In this document: in pieces, positions 1-10,830 of the stretch
Layout: each line of letters opens with the position of its first letter
Numbering within the stretch: the stretch's first letter is position 1
NCBI GenBank assembly: GCA_027625915.1
Contig: JANTQA010000030.1
Span: 2,046,001-2,110,000 of the forward strand
DNA from: Anaeramoeba flamelloides
Taxonomy: Eukaryota > Metamonada > Anaeramoebidae
Length of the DNA: 64,000 nucleotides
Direction of reading: 5' to 3'
Notes under the pieces: generated by a model
Seen by the model: the letters and a program-made list of their open reading frames with translations, nothing else
Told to the model about the DNA's origin: nothing
Database searches by the model: none
Made by a program: the position numbers and the translations under genes

Positions 1-23
1 TTAATTTTGCTATTTCAAATTTC

Positions 24-365
24 TTAATCAAAAAGACCACCACCAAACATATCATCATCGGATTCAGATTCGGACTCTGGCTCTGGTTCTGGTTCTGGTT
101 CTTCTTCTTTTTCTTCTTCTTTTTTTTCGGTGCTGCCACCAGATCCGCCCATTCCTCCCATAGGAAGAGATCCCATTTGGAGTTTTCCTGCATTGATCAC
201 ATCGAAGATGTTTTTTCCTTTCATTAAACCAACAAATTTTTCAATTCTTCCGTCTTTGTCAGAGTCATCGATACCGGCTGCCTTGAAGACGTTTTTGATG
301 TCATCTACACCTGGGGTTTCGTTCCCGCCCATAACACAAAGTAAGTAAGCTGTAATTACGCGCAT
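24..365 (-). CDS. RPP2: 60S acidic ribosomal protein P2
   Basis: A 113-residue single-exon protein of the P1/P2 stalk family. P1/P2 dimers bind P0 on the large ribosomal subunit and recruit and activate translational GTPases. The N-terminal helical dimerisation part (about residues 1-65) begins MRVITAYLLCVMGG and contains the P2-like stretch NVFKAAGIDDSDKDGRIEKF. A Gly/Met-rich hinge (65-78) and a Glu/Lys then Pro-Glu/Ser-Glu tail (79-102) follow. It ends DDDMFGGGLFD, the conserved acidic tip that contacts elongation factors, but with MFGGGLFD instead of the usual MGFGLFD. Length is typical. ATG and TAA are unambiguous and no intron is needed. Its base composition is clearly richer in GC than the flanks, as expected for a highly expressed gene. 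P2 rather than P1 is inferred from the N-terminal pattern. Confidence 0.95.
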   Translation of the reverse strand: MRVITAYLLCVMGGNETPGVDDIKNVFKAAGIDDSDKDGRIEKFVGLMKGKNIFDVINAGKLQMGSLPMGGMGGSGGSTEKKEEEKEEEPEPEPEPESESESDDDMFGGGLFD

Positions 366-1479
366 GATTAAGGAATATTTAGGAACTAAAATTCAGAAAA
401 AAAGTAGTTAAAGAAAAAAGAAAAGAAATTTTTTGAGTATCAAGAAAGCAAAAAATTTGAAAGACAAAAAAAAGAAAAAAAAAAAATTTACAGATAATAT
501 TAAAAATAAAAAAATGATTTTCTAGAACAAGAAACGTTTTTTATTTGAAACCAAAGAAGAACAGTTATCCAGGAGTTTAGTGAAACTTTTCTTTGTCTAG
601 TCTCTGTTATTTCAAAAAGAATAAAAGTATCTTTTTTTCAGAAAATAAAAAAAGGTTTCCAAGAAGTTTTAGAAACAAACCAAACATAATTGAAGTACAT
701 TTTTTTAATTCTCTTTTAACACAGAACCTCTGAAAAAACACATAATTTTAAATAAATAATTTTTCTTTGTGACTTTATTCTCTTTTCTTACGTAATATTT
801 AATAATTAACCAAAAGTTAATGGATCATCTCTTTTCATTGTAGGTATAAACTGTTTGTACAAATTGTTCTTTTTGACAGTTATGGTTTTTAAAGGGCTTT
901 TCTTCATCTTTAAGAATTGATTCAAAGAATTAAAATTTTGTTTAAAAGATCAATAAGGAAGAGGAATCAAAACACTAAACATAAAATTTCTCATTGGTTT
1001 TGTAAAGGCACTTGGGTTTTTCGATAAGAATCAGAAAATATAACTGGATTTGGAAAAAAAATCATAATTACTGTAGTCAAAATAAAACGTGTAAAAAAAT
1101 ATAATGCCTGTTTCAAAATAAAAAGGGTGTTTTTTTGTTATAGTTGACCAATACATTAACCGAACAAAGAAACCAATAATAAACCCTAAAAAAATATGGT
1201 ATTGGTTTCTTAAAGTTCTATTATTTAAAAAGAAATTCTAAAAATAAAGGATCAAATTACAAAATTTAGCTCAAAAAATAGAGTTAATTTTTAAGAAAAT
1301 TTTCATCAAAAAAACATAAAAATTAAGAGAATATTCTGGAAAATTTTCAACAAATTGCATGAATAATTTAAATTTTACTGAAAATAACCAGACCTTTACT
1401 TTCAAAATTGATTTTAACTTAGGTATACTATTCGGTAGTTAATTGGATGTTGCCTTGGTACAAGAATAAAAAAAAAGCA

Positions 1480-1640
1480 CGGATAATATTTTGAAACACG
1501 GATTATAGTCCTTGGACACACTTTATTTTGATCACTGTACTTTCAGGACAAAATTGAACTATATTTTTTCCTAGATTTTCTACACTGTGGCTTTATTTTT
1601 AACTCTACAGTATCACCAATACATTTCACTCTCTTAATAT
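1480..1640. repeat. Possible Tc1/mariner-like terminal fragments
   Basis: Two short segments face each other. One ends ...TTTGATCACTGTA (about 1541). The other begins TACAGTATCACCAATAC (about 1607). TACAGT/ACTGTA termini are typical of Tc1/mariner elements and their MITEs. No complete element or matching pair of inverted ends could be closed, so this is only a hint of old transposon debris. Confidence 0.25.
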
Positions 1641-1744
1641 TGGAATACAATATTACAAGACAAAAAACCATTTAATTGAGTATTTCTTGAAGGAAAACCA
1701 AAAATTTGAAAAGTTTTGATTTTTTTTGTTTTTAATTGAAAATA

Positions 1745-1900
1745 TCAACAATCATAAAAACATTTTAACTTTTTTGAACAAAATAAGGTATATTTTAAAT
1801 AAATGGTTATCTCTTGCTGAACCCCTCCAGAGGATGTTGAAGTATTTTGATGACCTTCCCTTACTCCAATAATACTTGAAAACAAAGTGGAGTTGCTCAT
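1745..1900 (-). CDS. Small ORF or exon candidate, function unknown
   Basis: A 51-codon ATG-to-TGA frame starting MSNSTLFSSIIGVREG. The first 30 codons (1810-1900) coincide with a patch distinctly richer in GC than its surroundings and have mixed, protein-like composition. The rest is low complexity. A GTAAGG donor-like site follows codon 12, so this could be a first exon. I do not recognise any family and found no partner exon. It may be chance or an old gene fragment. Confidence 0.2.
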   Translation of the reverse strand: MSNSTLFSSIIGVREGHQNTSTSSGGVQQEITIYLKYTLFCSKKLKCFYDC

Positions 1901-1950
1901 GTCTTTGACAGTTTAGTTTTTTTTACATTTTCAAGTTAAATATTAAATAA

Positions 1951-2142
1951 GTTAAATTCCACTTTTAAGGTACAAACTTTCTATCAAATTTAAGGCAGAA
2001 AAAAATCTCAAATTCCGCTCATTTTTTCGAATTTTTTTTCCACAAATTCTTTTACAATGTTCTGAATTTTATTTCACAGTTTGTAATTTTTTTTTTTGTG
2101 CATTAAATTTGATTGAAAGTTTGTACATTAAAAGTGATACTA
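1951..2142. mobile_element. Foldback MITE, Tc1/mariner-like, copy A (decayed)
   Basis: Left arm AATTCCACTTTTAAGGTAC and right arm ending GTACATTAAAAGTGATACT are inverted relatives of the same ends seen in three better-preserved copies at 26.5, 44.4 and 55.3 kb. Both arms carry the internal steps of the family: repeated ATTTAAGGCA-like and TCTCAAATT-like blocks. The outer CAGT ends are eroded, so this looks like the oldest copy in the window. Confidence 0.7.
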
Positions 2143-3544
2143 GCCTTATAGTTTGTGAAAAAAAGGTTTTCAACAAATTATAAATTGTTGAAAAAAACTT
2201 TAATTTTGATTTTTACAACGATCTTTTTACTTATAATTTTGTTCCACCAATTATTAACTATTAAAATATAAAATTATTATACACTAAACATAAAATATGG
2301 ATAATCCATGAAATATTTAACTAGATTATAATTTAGATAGGCACTATATTATTTAGAATTTATATTTAATTAATTTTTACAGATCCTTGAACATAACAAG
2401 ATATTATCTTACTCTAGATGACAAGTCTTGTTATTTTGGCTTTTAGTTGTTCATTCTTCAACTTACTATGTATTTGTATCGTTATAACAAAATGGAATTT
2501 TTTGTATTTTTTTCGAATACAGAATTTGAGGAATATAAGGTTCATATTCTAGTAGAATATGAAGAAAATTTTTTTACCCTTTTTTTATATTAAAGTTTGT
2601 ATTTGGCGAGTTGGAATTTTTAAAAAATTCAATTGATTTTTTCTGAAATTTCATTAATAGAGAAAAAATTGGAATGATATATTTTGTTCAAGTAGGGAAC
2701 ATTGGAAATAAGTACACTAGTTTGGATAATCTTGTATTTGATATTATTATTATTATTATTTTTTGTTAGAAATAATTCTTTGTGAATTACAAAATTTTTG
2801 AAAAGTTTTTTAAATAGAAAAAAAATATTATTAACTTGTTTAGTATGATTCTTTTAGATAATGTCAATCTTTTTTATTATTTTATAAATGATTTATGTTT
2901 TGAAAATTCAACCCGGAGAAAAATTATTATTATTTTTTTACAGTCAATCGAAAGCTACCCTGAAATTTCTGCAATATCAAATTTTGATGTTGAAATAAAT
3001 TTTTAAAAAGTTCAATATGAGAATAATAAAGCTTATAATGAAAAAAAAAAAATTCCTAAATGAGTCAATATTCAAGAATTTTTTCTGATTTTCAAAAAAT
3101 AAATTTTCCGAACCCAAAATGACTCTAAACATCGAAAATTCATTAAGAAACTACATAGAATTTCCTCTAAAAAATGAATTTATTTTTCAATCAATTAGAA
3201 GAATATTTTTCATATGAACTCATTTATGAAAAAATATTTTCAATAATAGCTTTCTTATTCTTTTATTCTTAGATTTAAAAATCTATATCAACATCAAATT
3301 TTGATATTGATAAAATTTCACTGTAGCCTTGGAACATCTGTAATTCATTTTTTGTTGTTAATGAAATAAGTTGTTATATCAACCTAAAGTAAAAAGAAAA
3401 AGTTACAAATAACTAATACTGATACACTGAATAACGAAAGTCTGTTTAAATTGTTAAAAAATTAAAAATAAAAGAAAAAATTTCCAAATGGTTTATATAA
3501 AAAAGGATCAAATCGAAATTCAAAAGTCCACCAATTTAAAAATG

Positions 3545-3557
3545 CCCCCCCCCCCCC
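3545..3557 (+). repeat. Poly-C run
   Basis: Thirteen consecutive C residues in an otherwise very AT-rich stretch. A second, shorter C run lies near 53502. No gene is attached. Confidence 0.9.
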
Positions 3558-4507
3558 ATATAAATTTTTATTATCAATTATTACATTACAGTAAATTAAT
3601 AAAAAGTTTGGGTTACAGTGGTTTTGCTTGTTTTAATTAATGAGAGCATTTTTTTCTTTCACTTGATTCAAATTGGTCATTAAACAAGTTCTCCACGGTA
3701 TCCCCCCTTTCTTTATTTTTCATTTTTTGTTTTTCATTTTTTGATTTATGTTTTTTAATTTTGCTTTTTGAAACAATAAAAAGTATTTTGATATGCTGTT
3801 ACAATATAAGATCTAATAAAATATGATTTTATGTTTAACCCACCTATCAGAAATTAAAGTAAAAGAGTACCTTAAGTTTAATTAACACTTCTTTAATCCT
3901 AGTACTCATGATAACTTCTTTCTAAAAAAAAAGTTCAAAATAAATAAAAAAAATTCTAAATTAAAATTTTTATTCTAGAGTAACAAAAAGAAGTAAAAAA
4001 AAATAATTTAAAGATAATAAATTATTATAATACTAAAAACCAAAATCCAATAATAAAGAATAAAAATAAAAAATTCCTCTCAGGTTGTTATTAATTATTT
4101 TTTCGTTTTGATAATATTAATATGAAACCAATAAAAGTTTTAAATGACTTTATTTTTCAAAACATTGCCTTTTTTTCATTATAAAAAAAAATCAAAAAAT
4201 AAATAATAGTTTAGAATCATATACATTTTTTTAAATTATATATATAATATTCCGGTATCAACTCTCTGAGAAGTTTTTATTGTATTTGGATTGTAAAATA
4301 GATTTATTTTTGAGGTCAAATAATAATAATAATAATACTAATAATACTAATAATAATTCAAAAAAAAAAAAAAAAAAAAAATACATTTATGGTTTATAGA
4401 ATCCAATAGAACAAAGTAAAATTATAGATTTTAATAAATTCTTTTGCTTTCTCAAAAAAGTAATGGACTTTGTCTAAAAAAATATATATAAACTTATATC
4501 ATGACAA

Positions 4508-6937
4508 TCATATTGCCCGTTTTTTAAAAAGCCAATCAACATTTATCTGAACCTGTCCAGTTTCTAAACAATTTGAAGAAACATTGCGCTTTTTTAGGGA
4601 GTTTTCTTTTGAATACCTTTTACATAATTTCACAAGAAGGGGATTTTGGATTAAATCTTTGAATGGGAAGAATTCAAATATATCTTCTTCTGAAAACTTC
4701 ATTTTGCTTAGATAGTCTTTTGATATAATAGTCCAAAAGCTGCCATTATTCAACCCATATATATTGATTAAATTTTTAACTAAATTTAATTTTTTTCCTC
4801 TATTATTCAAATACAGATTCAATGGATTATTATTAAAATCCAAATTTATAAGGTTATAATATTTTTCTGGTAGACCATTTTCCCTTTTTATTAATTCCTT
4901 TGCTAAAAGTAAACATGATAAAATAAATTTTGATTTTCCCAAATAGTATAAATGTTGTTCATAAAATTTCTTTTTGACATTCCCATTAAAGAGCGCACTC
5001 AGTCTTTCGACGAATCTTTTATCAAACCAGTGCATTAAAACTTTCTGTGTATAGATGCGTTGGTAAATTTCTTCAAGCTGTATGTTTAATTGCTCAGTTT
5101 TCTTCCTTTTTAATTTCTCTTCCTTCCCATCTTTAAAGTTTTCATCTTCTTTTGTGGACTCATCTTGACAATTATTTTTCTTGACAAAATTTTGATTGAC
5201 ATTTTGAATCTGATTTGGTGAATTTAATTGTGAGGCATCTTGTAAAATTTTCCAAAATTTAAAAGTAATATCTGGTGGATTTTTCGAATATTTTAAAGAC
5301 AAAACACCTACTAATATTTCTAAAATGAATTCTGTAAATGTTCTTCTTGAATTTGATAATAAATATTTTAATTGTGTTTGAAAGGATTCTTCTTCAAGTT
5401 CAGATGCTTTAAATAAACCCCCTATTTTGTGAACAAATTTATTGGTATATTTGATAATTGATTTCCGTGATGCCCCACCCGAAATTACCCACAATTGCCC
5501 GGTTAATAATTTAAAAACTTCTTTACCCGATTCCACAACAACTGAATTATTTTGATTTAAAGAATGTAATTTTAACAATCTTTTTCTTGAATCATCAAGA
5601 TCTTTTAATCTTTTAATCTTTTTATTTTGTGTTTTTTCATTATTACTAACTGTTTTATTATTACTAATTGTTTCTTTATTTCTTGTCCCAATTTTAATTC
5701 TTATTCTTGTTTTTTTTTTTTTCATTTTTAAATTTTGATTATTTTTTTCAGAAAGTTTTTTCGGCAACTTACTTGTTTTGGAATTTTGAAGATTTTTAGA
5801 GAAATTCCCCTGAAATAACTCATTGTTAATCTCAAAATACTGCATTGAAGGCATTTCTATTTTTTGTTCTCCAGTTGCTACTTTCAAATGATCCATTTTA
5901 CTTTTTCTTGAAAGTAAGGGTGTTTTTTCATTCATTTGAATCCCATTTTCATTCATTCTCTCACTTATTTTTTCTTTTTCATTTTCATTTTGATTTTTTT
6001 GATCAAGATCCCTTTCAAATTCACTTCCCACAATCAGCTCAATAGTTGGATGATTCACAAGATCCAAAAAGCTTGCTGAAGTTTGTTGTAGTTGATATTT
6101 TTTATTGTTATTGTTCTTACTATTATTATAATGATTATTCTTGTTATTATTATTACTGTTGCTACTCTTGTTGTTGTTAGATAAAATAGAGAGTATGGAA
6201 GTTTTTTTGTTTGATTCTGGGTGACATATTGTCGTTTTTGATTTTTTTTTTTTAGAAGTCAAAGACTGATTTGAATTTGTTTTGTTATTTTCCTGTATTT
6301 TACTTATGGACACCAAAGGTTTATCATCAGTTAATAAATTATGATCAAATGAATTTTGTAAGGTTGAAAAATTGTTAATTTTGGTAGTTGAATTTGCCTG
6401 ATTGATACTTTTCTGGCTAAATAGCCAATTTCCTTGTTCGTTATTTGAATCACCAAAAGACGGTATTCTGTCCAACAAGGGGCTTTGTTGAAAAGAAGAA
6501 TCTTTGGAGAACGATAGTTGGCTTGCAAAAGAAGATGTCCTTCCAAATGACAATAATCTTTCAAAGGAAGGTCCTTGATCCAAAGTAAGAAATCGTTCGA
6601 GCGAAGGCAATTTTTGTAAGATTGGATTATTTGTCAAAGTTTCTTGTTGACTAAAGAGCAATGAATTTGAATTTGGGTCCTTATTGCTAAGAAAGCCATC
6701 AAAATTATCAATAGAGTTATTTTTTTTTCCATTATTTGTTTTTTTGTTTTTGGTTTGTGATATTTCTCCCTTAAACTCAAAGTCTGTTTCAAGTTGATGG
6801 ATATCATATTTTTCATTTTTTGAATTGTTCTTATTGTTGGTCGTCTCACTTTCAAAATCAAAAAGTGGGTGCTCGAATTCATCTTGAAAAAGGTCTGAAT
6901 AATCGGGATCTAAAATTGGTTCATAATTGCTGTCCAT
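4508..6937 (-). CDS. Unrecognised Asn/Ser-rich protein with SF-repeat region
   Basis: A long uninterrupted frame of 809 residues, taking the second in-frame ATG (MDSNYEPILDPDYSDLF...). The 25 residues upstream of it are AT-rich and look like leader. The order is: an acidic N-terminus; degenerate short repeats around 110-165 of the type PSFERLLSFGRTSSF; a low-complexity Asn run around 255-285; a Lys/Arg-rich basic block around 400-475; then about 330 residues of normal-complexity, probably folded, mostly helical sequence (WVISGGASRKSIIKYTNKF, FTEFILEILVGVL, KVLMHWFDKRFVERLSALF). I recognise no domain. The basic, low-complexity build would suit a nuclear or RNA/DNA-associated protein, but that is only a guess. 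It ends with TGA. No signal peptide or membrane segment, and no intron needed. The reality of the gene is well supported by its length in a stop-rich genome. Confidence 0.85.
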   Translation of the reverse strand: MDSNYEPILDPDYSDLFQDEFEHPLFDFESETTNNKNNSKNEKYDIHQLETDFEFKGEISQTKNKKTNNGKKNNSIDNFDGFLSNKDPNSNSLLFSQQETLTNNPILQKLPSLERFLTLDQGPSFERLLSFGRTSSFASQLSFSKDSSFQQSPLLDRIPSFGDSNNEQGNWLFSQKSINQANSTTKINNFSTLQNSFDHNLLTDDKPLVSISKIQENNKTNSNQSLTSKKKKSKTTICHPESNKKTSILSILSNNNKSSNSNNNNKNNHYNNSKNNNNKKYQLQQTSASFLDLVNHPTIELIVGSEFERDLDQKNQNENEKEKISERMNENGIQMNEKTPLLSRKSKMDHLKVATGEQKIEMPSMQYFEINNELFQGNFSKNLQNSKTSKLPKKLSEKNNQNLKMKKKKTRIRIKIGTRNKETISNNKTVSNNEKTQNKKIKRLKDLDDSRKRLLKLHSLNQNNSVVVESGKEVFKLLTGQLWVISGGASRKSIIKYTNKFVHKIGGLFKASELEEESFQTQLKYLLSNSRRTFTEFILEILVGVLSLKYSKNPPDITFKFWKILQDASQLNSPNQIQNVNQNFVKKNNCQDESTKEDENFKDGKEEKLKRKKTEQLNIQLEEIYQRIYTQKVLMHWFDKRFVERLSALFNGNVKKKFYEQHLYYLGKSKFILSCLLLAKELIKRENGLPEKYYNLINLDFNNNPLNLYLNNRGKKLNLVKNLINIYGLNNGSFWTIISKDYLSKMKFSEEDIFEFFPFKDLIQNPLLVKLCKRYSKENSLKKRNVSSNCLETGQVQINVDWLFKKRAI

Positions 6938-8559
6938 TTTTCTTAAAAATTGATTTTGTTTTGGGATGTTAATCCAAAATTCGATATTTGTGATTAAATA
7001 TATTTGTCTCAATAGTCAAATAAGTTTTTCAATTAAGTTTGTCAATTAATTTGGTAACAAAAAGTAAAGAGATTAAAATATTTTGATTCGGATTTCTTTA
7101 AAATAAATGATACAAATTTTGAGAATTTTTAACCAGACTATTATTTACAGTCATTGAAATGAGATTCCTTAATTAACCTTGAAACAAAAATATTTAAAAA
7201 TAAGTTTGAGTCCTAATTTCAAAATTTAGTACTTGGATTTTTGGCTGATACAAATTTGTTCTTACCCTAAAAATCTGAAGTGTTGGTTAGAGTTTGTTGT
7301 TGACTTTGTAATTTTTCAAAACTTATTATTTTGATTTTATCACTTCTCATAAATTTTTGTAAAGTATTATGAAGTTTTGGACAGAAATAATTAATTAAGA
7401 AGCGTTACTGATAAAAACTAATTAGTTTGATGGAGTAAACCCATTTTCAAGCGTTCTTTATCAATTTCATTTCAAAAGAAAAAAAGAAAGTTGAATAAAT
7501 TATTTTTCAAAAGAATCATTACTTAAAAGGAATCTATAAATGTTGTGGAAATAACTTTTGAATACTAGTGTGATAAAAAAATTACTTTCCTTTTCAAAAT
7601 TGATTCATTGAATCTTTTTGAAGATGAGAAATTTGCTTTTCTTTGTTGATTTGTTTTGGTTGAAAGAAATATGTACTTGTTAATGTCCTTTTGAAAAATG
7701 TTGGTTGAGATGCCTTCTCGTTAAATTCAAAGAACCTGAACAATTTTAATATTTAAGGGTATTCATTAATTTCAATTTCCATTTTGTACTGCTAAGTAGT
7801 ACATTGAAAAAAACCTCATTCTTAACAAACGAGAGGAAATCTTTTTTAAAAAAAGATCCATCAATTCAAAATTTCTGTTTGGTCAAAATTCAGGTTCGAA
7901 AATTTAAAAGTGTGTTGTAAATAACCTGTGTAGTCGACATTTAACCCATTATAAAAATATAACTCGAGTTTTTTTTTCAGATTAGGGTATTTTTGAGAGA
8001 GGAAGACACACACATATCTTCTTGGTTCAGATTTAAATTGACTTTAGAGGTTAGATCTTTGATTAAAGTAAATGGTTGAGAAATATTAATTTGTTTTTTT
8101 TATAAAAATTTGGTCATAAAATCAAATTTTGTGAGATTAAATGATTGTTTTATAAAAAGTCAAAAAATGATCTTTTTTTGCTCATTTTTTTGTCAAATAA
8201 TTATATTTAAATCTTACTATATCTTCATAATTCTTTTTTATAATTCTTTTAAAGAACACAATTTCTTGTTTATCTACTGTTTTCAATCCTATTGATTTGT
8301 TTCTTTTATTTCTACAGCCAGCCAATAGTTTTTGTATCAGTTAAATTTTCATAATAGTTTAAAGTAAAAAACAAGGGTTCTTTACCTAACTGTACTTTTT
8401 ATTTTATTAGAAATAATATTTTTTCAAACAAATTGGGACTTGATGAATTAACAAATTTTTCGACAAAAAAAAAACCCTTGAAGCTACAAAATATATCGTT
8501 TTATAAGACTAGTTGAATACTTTTCAATAAAAAAATTTTGTCAAATAAAACCAAAAAAA
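6938..8559. other. Intergenic stretch, nothing recognised
   Basis: AT-rich, stop-dense sequence upstream of the Asn/Ser-rich gene. A pyrimidine tract with CAG near 7980 resembles a splice acceptor on the plus strand, but no coding frame follows it. Confidence 0.5.
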
Positions 8560-8790
8560 TGTATACTAAATTAAATTTCATAATAAATGGCTTAATTTTT
8601 TTTTATTTTTATTTTACTTTTTTTTTATTTTTAAATGAAAAACAAATATTTCTAGTGTATAGAACTGAATATTAAAATTAAAATTTTTTTATTCTCATAG
8701 ATAACTTCAATTTATAAAAATATTTATTTTCAAAATTTGTTTTTTAATTGGCCAATGATTTTAAAATGGAGTTTATTTTAACTTTAATTT
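8560..8790 (+). repeat. Dispersed repeat R3, copy 1
   Basis: It shares with 37585-37698/39857-39965 and 62876-63090 the ordered blocks AAATTTCATAATAAATGG, AATGAAAAACAAATATTT, AGAACTGAATATTAAAAT, AGATAACTTCAA and TTGGCCAATGATTTTAAAAT. No coding potential. Type unknown. Confidence 0.7.
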
Positions 8791-9189
8791 TATCCAAACA
8801 GAAATTTTGATTTGTTGGATATTTTTTTTTAAAAGATTTCCTGTAGCTTGTAAAGAAGAGATTATTTTCAGTCTAGTTCTTAACATATCCAAAAGTGACA
8901 GATCGGTTTCATGAATACTCTTCAATATTAATTATTATTTGCAAAAAATACAGGTAATTGACAATTAAATCTACTACACTCCCAGTACATTTCTTTTATC
9001 AATTCTTAAATAATTCTTACATTTCGGATTCTTTAGTCACCAAAAATAAACCAAAACATAGCACCATCATACAATAAAAATAGATCAAATAAATAAATCG
9101 AGAACACAAATACTAAACTTCTTCTATGAAAATAGTAATTTTACAAGAAAAATACAACAAAGGAAAATAAAGTAAATGGTTTCCCCATT

Positions 9190-9785
9190 TAAATTTGTTT
9201 CAAAATATACTGAACAAAATTTTCATTCAGCTTGCAAAAAAAAAGATTTATAAAACATGAAACTTTTCAATTATTTAATTATCTAAAGGAAACATAAAAT
9301 ATTCATTTAAACACATAGAATTGGGAACTCTTAAGATTTATTTTAATTCTTGTCATACAATTTTTTTATGGAAAGGTGTATGAAAATTTCGTCTTTTTAT
9401 ATTGAAATTAACGGTATTACACAAATTACTGTATTAATTTTTTAAGTGTAAATTCTTTTTTTTTTTGGTAACTAACCAAAAAGATCTTGAAAAATTCAAG
9501 AAATAAATTAATTATATTGTAACATTTTCATTTGAAATATACTATTAGTTGCAAAAAAATGGAATAAAATTTGATTCAGCTTTTGAAAAAAAGTGTAGTT
9601 TATAAATCATATAACATAACAATTTTTTATTACTTTAAAGAAACTTGAATTATTAATTTCCCCTTTAGAATTGGGAACTTTGATATTTTATTTTAATTCT
9701 TGTTATAATATTTTTTTATGGAAAGCTGAACGAAAATTTTGAACTTTTTGATTTTACAATTAACTGTAATTTACAAAAATACAAG
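9190..9785 (+). repeat. Degenerate direct duplication, period about 350 bp
   Basis: Segments 9190-9435 and 9540-9785 match in order: ATTTTCATTCAGCTTGCAAA against ATTTGATTCAGCTTTTGAAA, AGAATTGGGAACTCTTAAG against AGAATTGGGAACTTTGATA, and TTTTTTTATGGAAAGGTG against TTTTTTTATGGAAAGCTG. A fragment of the same unit recurs near 20340-20410. The element type is unknown. Confidence 0.75.
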
Positions 9786-9960
9786 TAGAGTAAAATCATT
9801 GAGTTTACTTGATTTTTTTTGAATTCTGGAAAAGTAGAGTTAGACTTTCTGGAGTTTTCAGTTTGTTATAAAATTTAAAGATTTTGTAGATAAAACTTTA
9901 ACACTCAAGTTTGACCTAGACACTCTACGGAACTTAACGCCACTCACCTAATTTCTCGAC
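9785..9960 (+). repeat. Hairpin-module repeat (HPA), locus 1
   Basis: A partial, decayed member of the hairpin-array family: GAATTCTGGAAAAGTAGAG and TGGAGTTTTCAGTTTGTTAT modules, then the terminal signature CTAGACACTCTACGGAACTT and CACTCACCTAATTTCT. Compare the full loci at 16.2, 22.0, 38.9 and 52.3 kb. Confidence 0.7.
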
Positions 9961-10152
9961 TTTTTTGGGAATATTTTGTTAAAAAATCTCAAAATTTTAT
10001 TATCTCTGACTAATAATAATATAAATGATGAATTTATTTTATTAATAATAACAGAGATATTATTATTTTTTTTATTATTTTTCGAAAATTCAAAAAGGTA
10101 TCCAACATTAGTAAAAAAACAAGAATTATTTCTATCCATTTTACCATTTGCA

Positions 10153-10510
10153 TAATCTTCTTTATATTGTGAAGAAGAGTTACAAAATAAAAAGATCAAG
10201 TGATTACTTGCCAATACTGTGAGACTGAAACACAAAAGTATGAGTAACTTGAAAATAAAAACAAAAAAGAAAAGCTAAAAATTACCAAAGGTTTAAAGCA
10301 AATAAGATCAAAAAAAAAGAAAAATACAACAACTCAAATAACGATACCCAAAGTGAACATTCATGATCAACGATCAAATTAAACAAAATTAAACAAAATT
10401 ATTGTGGTTGTAAGTTTGGAGTTTTCTTAATTAAACTATACCATTGGTCGTTTTTTATTTTTTTTTTTTCTCAATTCTTCTTATTAACCCTTTTTTTCTT
10501 GTTTATTTTC
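10153..10510 (+). repeat. SINE-like repeat R1, copy a
   Basis: It begins AATCTTCTTTATATTGTGAA and shares with 26.9, 43.9 and 56.4 kb the blocks GAAGAGTTACAAA, GATCAAGTG(G/A)TTACTTGC, CTGAAACACAAAAG, GAGTAACTTGAAAATAAAA and GATACCCAA(A)GTGAACATTCA. The 3' part is diverged and the LINE-like tail seen in the other copies is not clear. On the minus strand this copy has an open frame of about 95 codons containing a signal-peptide-like segment; see findings. Confidence 0.75.
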
Positions 10511-10830
10511 TTTTAAAATTATTTTGTGCCAAATATCTATGAATGTAAATTGTTTTGATTTTTCATTAAAAACTGTAGTATGTAATTTAATAATAGAATC
10601 TCTAAAACAAAATGAAGAAAAAAATGATGTAATAAGAAGAAATTTTAATATTTTCTCGATGAAAAATAATATATTATAAAAAAAAAAAAAAAATAAAATA
10701 AAAAATAAATTGAGTATTAAATCAATAGTAAATTTTAATTAAAAAACATAAAGGAAAAATAATATATAACCAAAAAGGATAAATAATTATAATTATTTCC
10801 AAAATACTTGTGAAAGTCCCAAAATAGCAA

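Larger units (their letters stand above)
366..4507. other. AT-rich intergenic stretch
   Basis: About 4.1 kb between the P2 start and the stop of the next minus-strand gene. It holds one MITE copy, a slightly GC-richer patch with a small ORF, a 13-bp C run, short (ATT)n and (AAT)n tracts (about 2740-2760 and 4318-4340) and poly-A. Otherwise I see only stop-rich A/T sequence. The upstream region of P2 shows no promoter motif I can defend. Confidence 0.6.

Noticed and set aside
130-348. Plus-strand frame of 72 codons over the P2 gene
   Set aside because: Shadow of the P2 coding sequence on the opposite strand.
6331-6882. Minus-strand frames of 77 and 82 codons
   Set aside because: Alternative-frame shadows of the Asn/Ser-rich gene.
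10240-10400. Two-exon gene model for R1 antisense (MNVHLG plus KLLILLCF...)
   Set aside because: Donor phase 1 does not match the phase 0 acceptor for the signal-peptide-like frame, and two copies lack the ATG.
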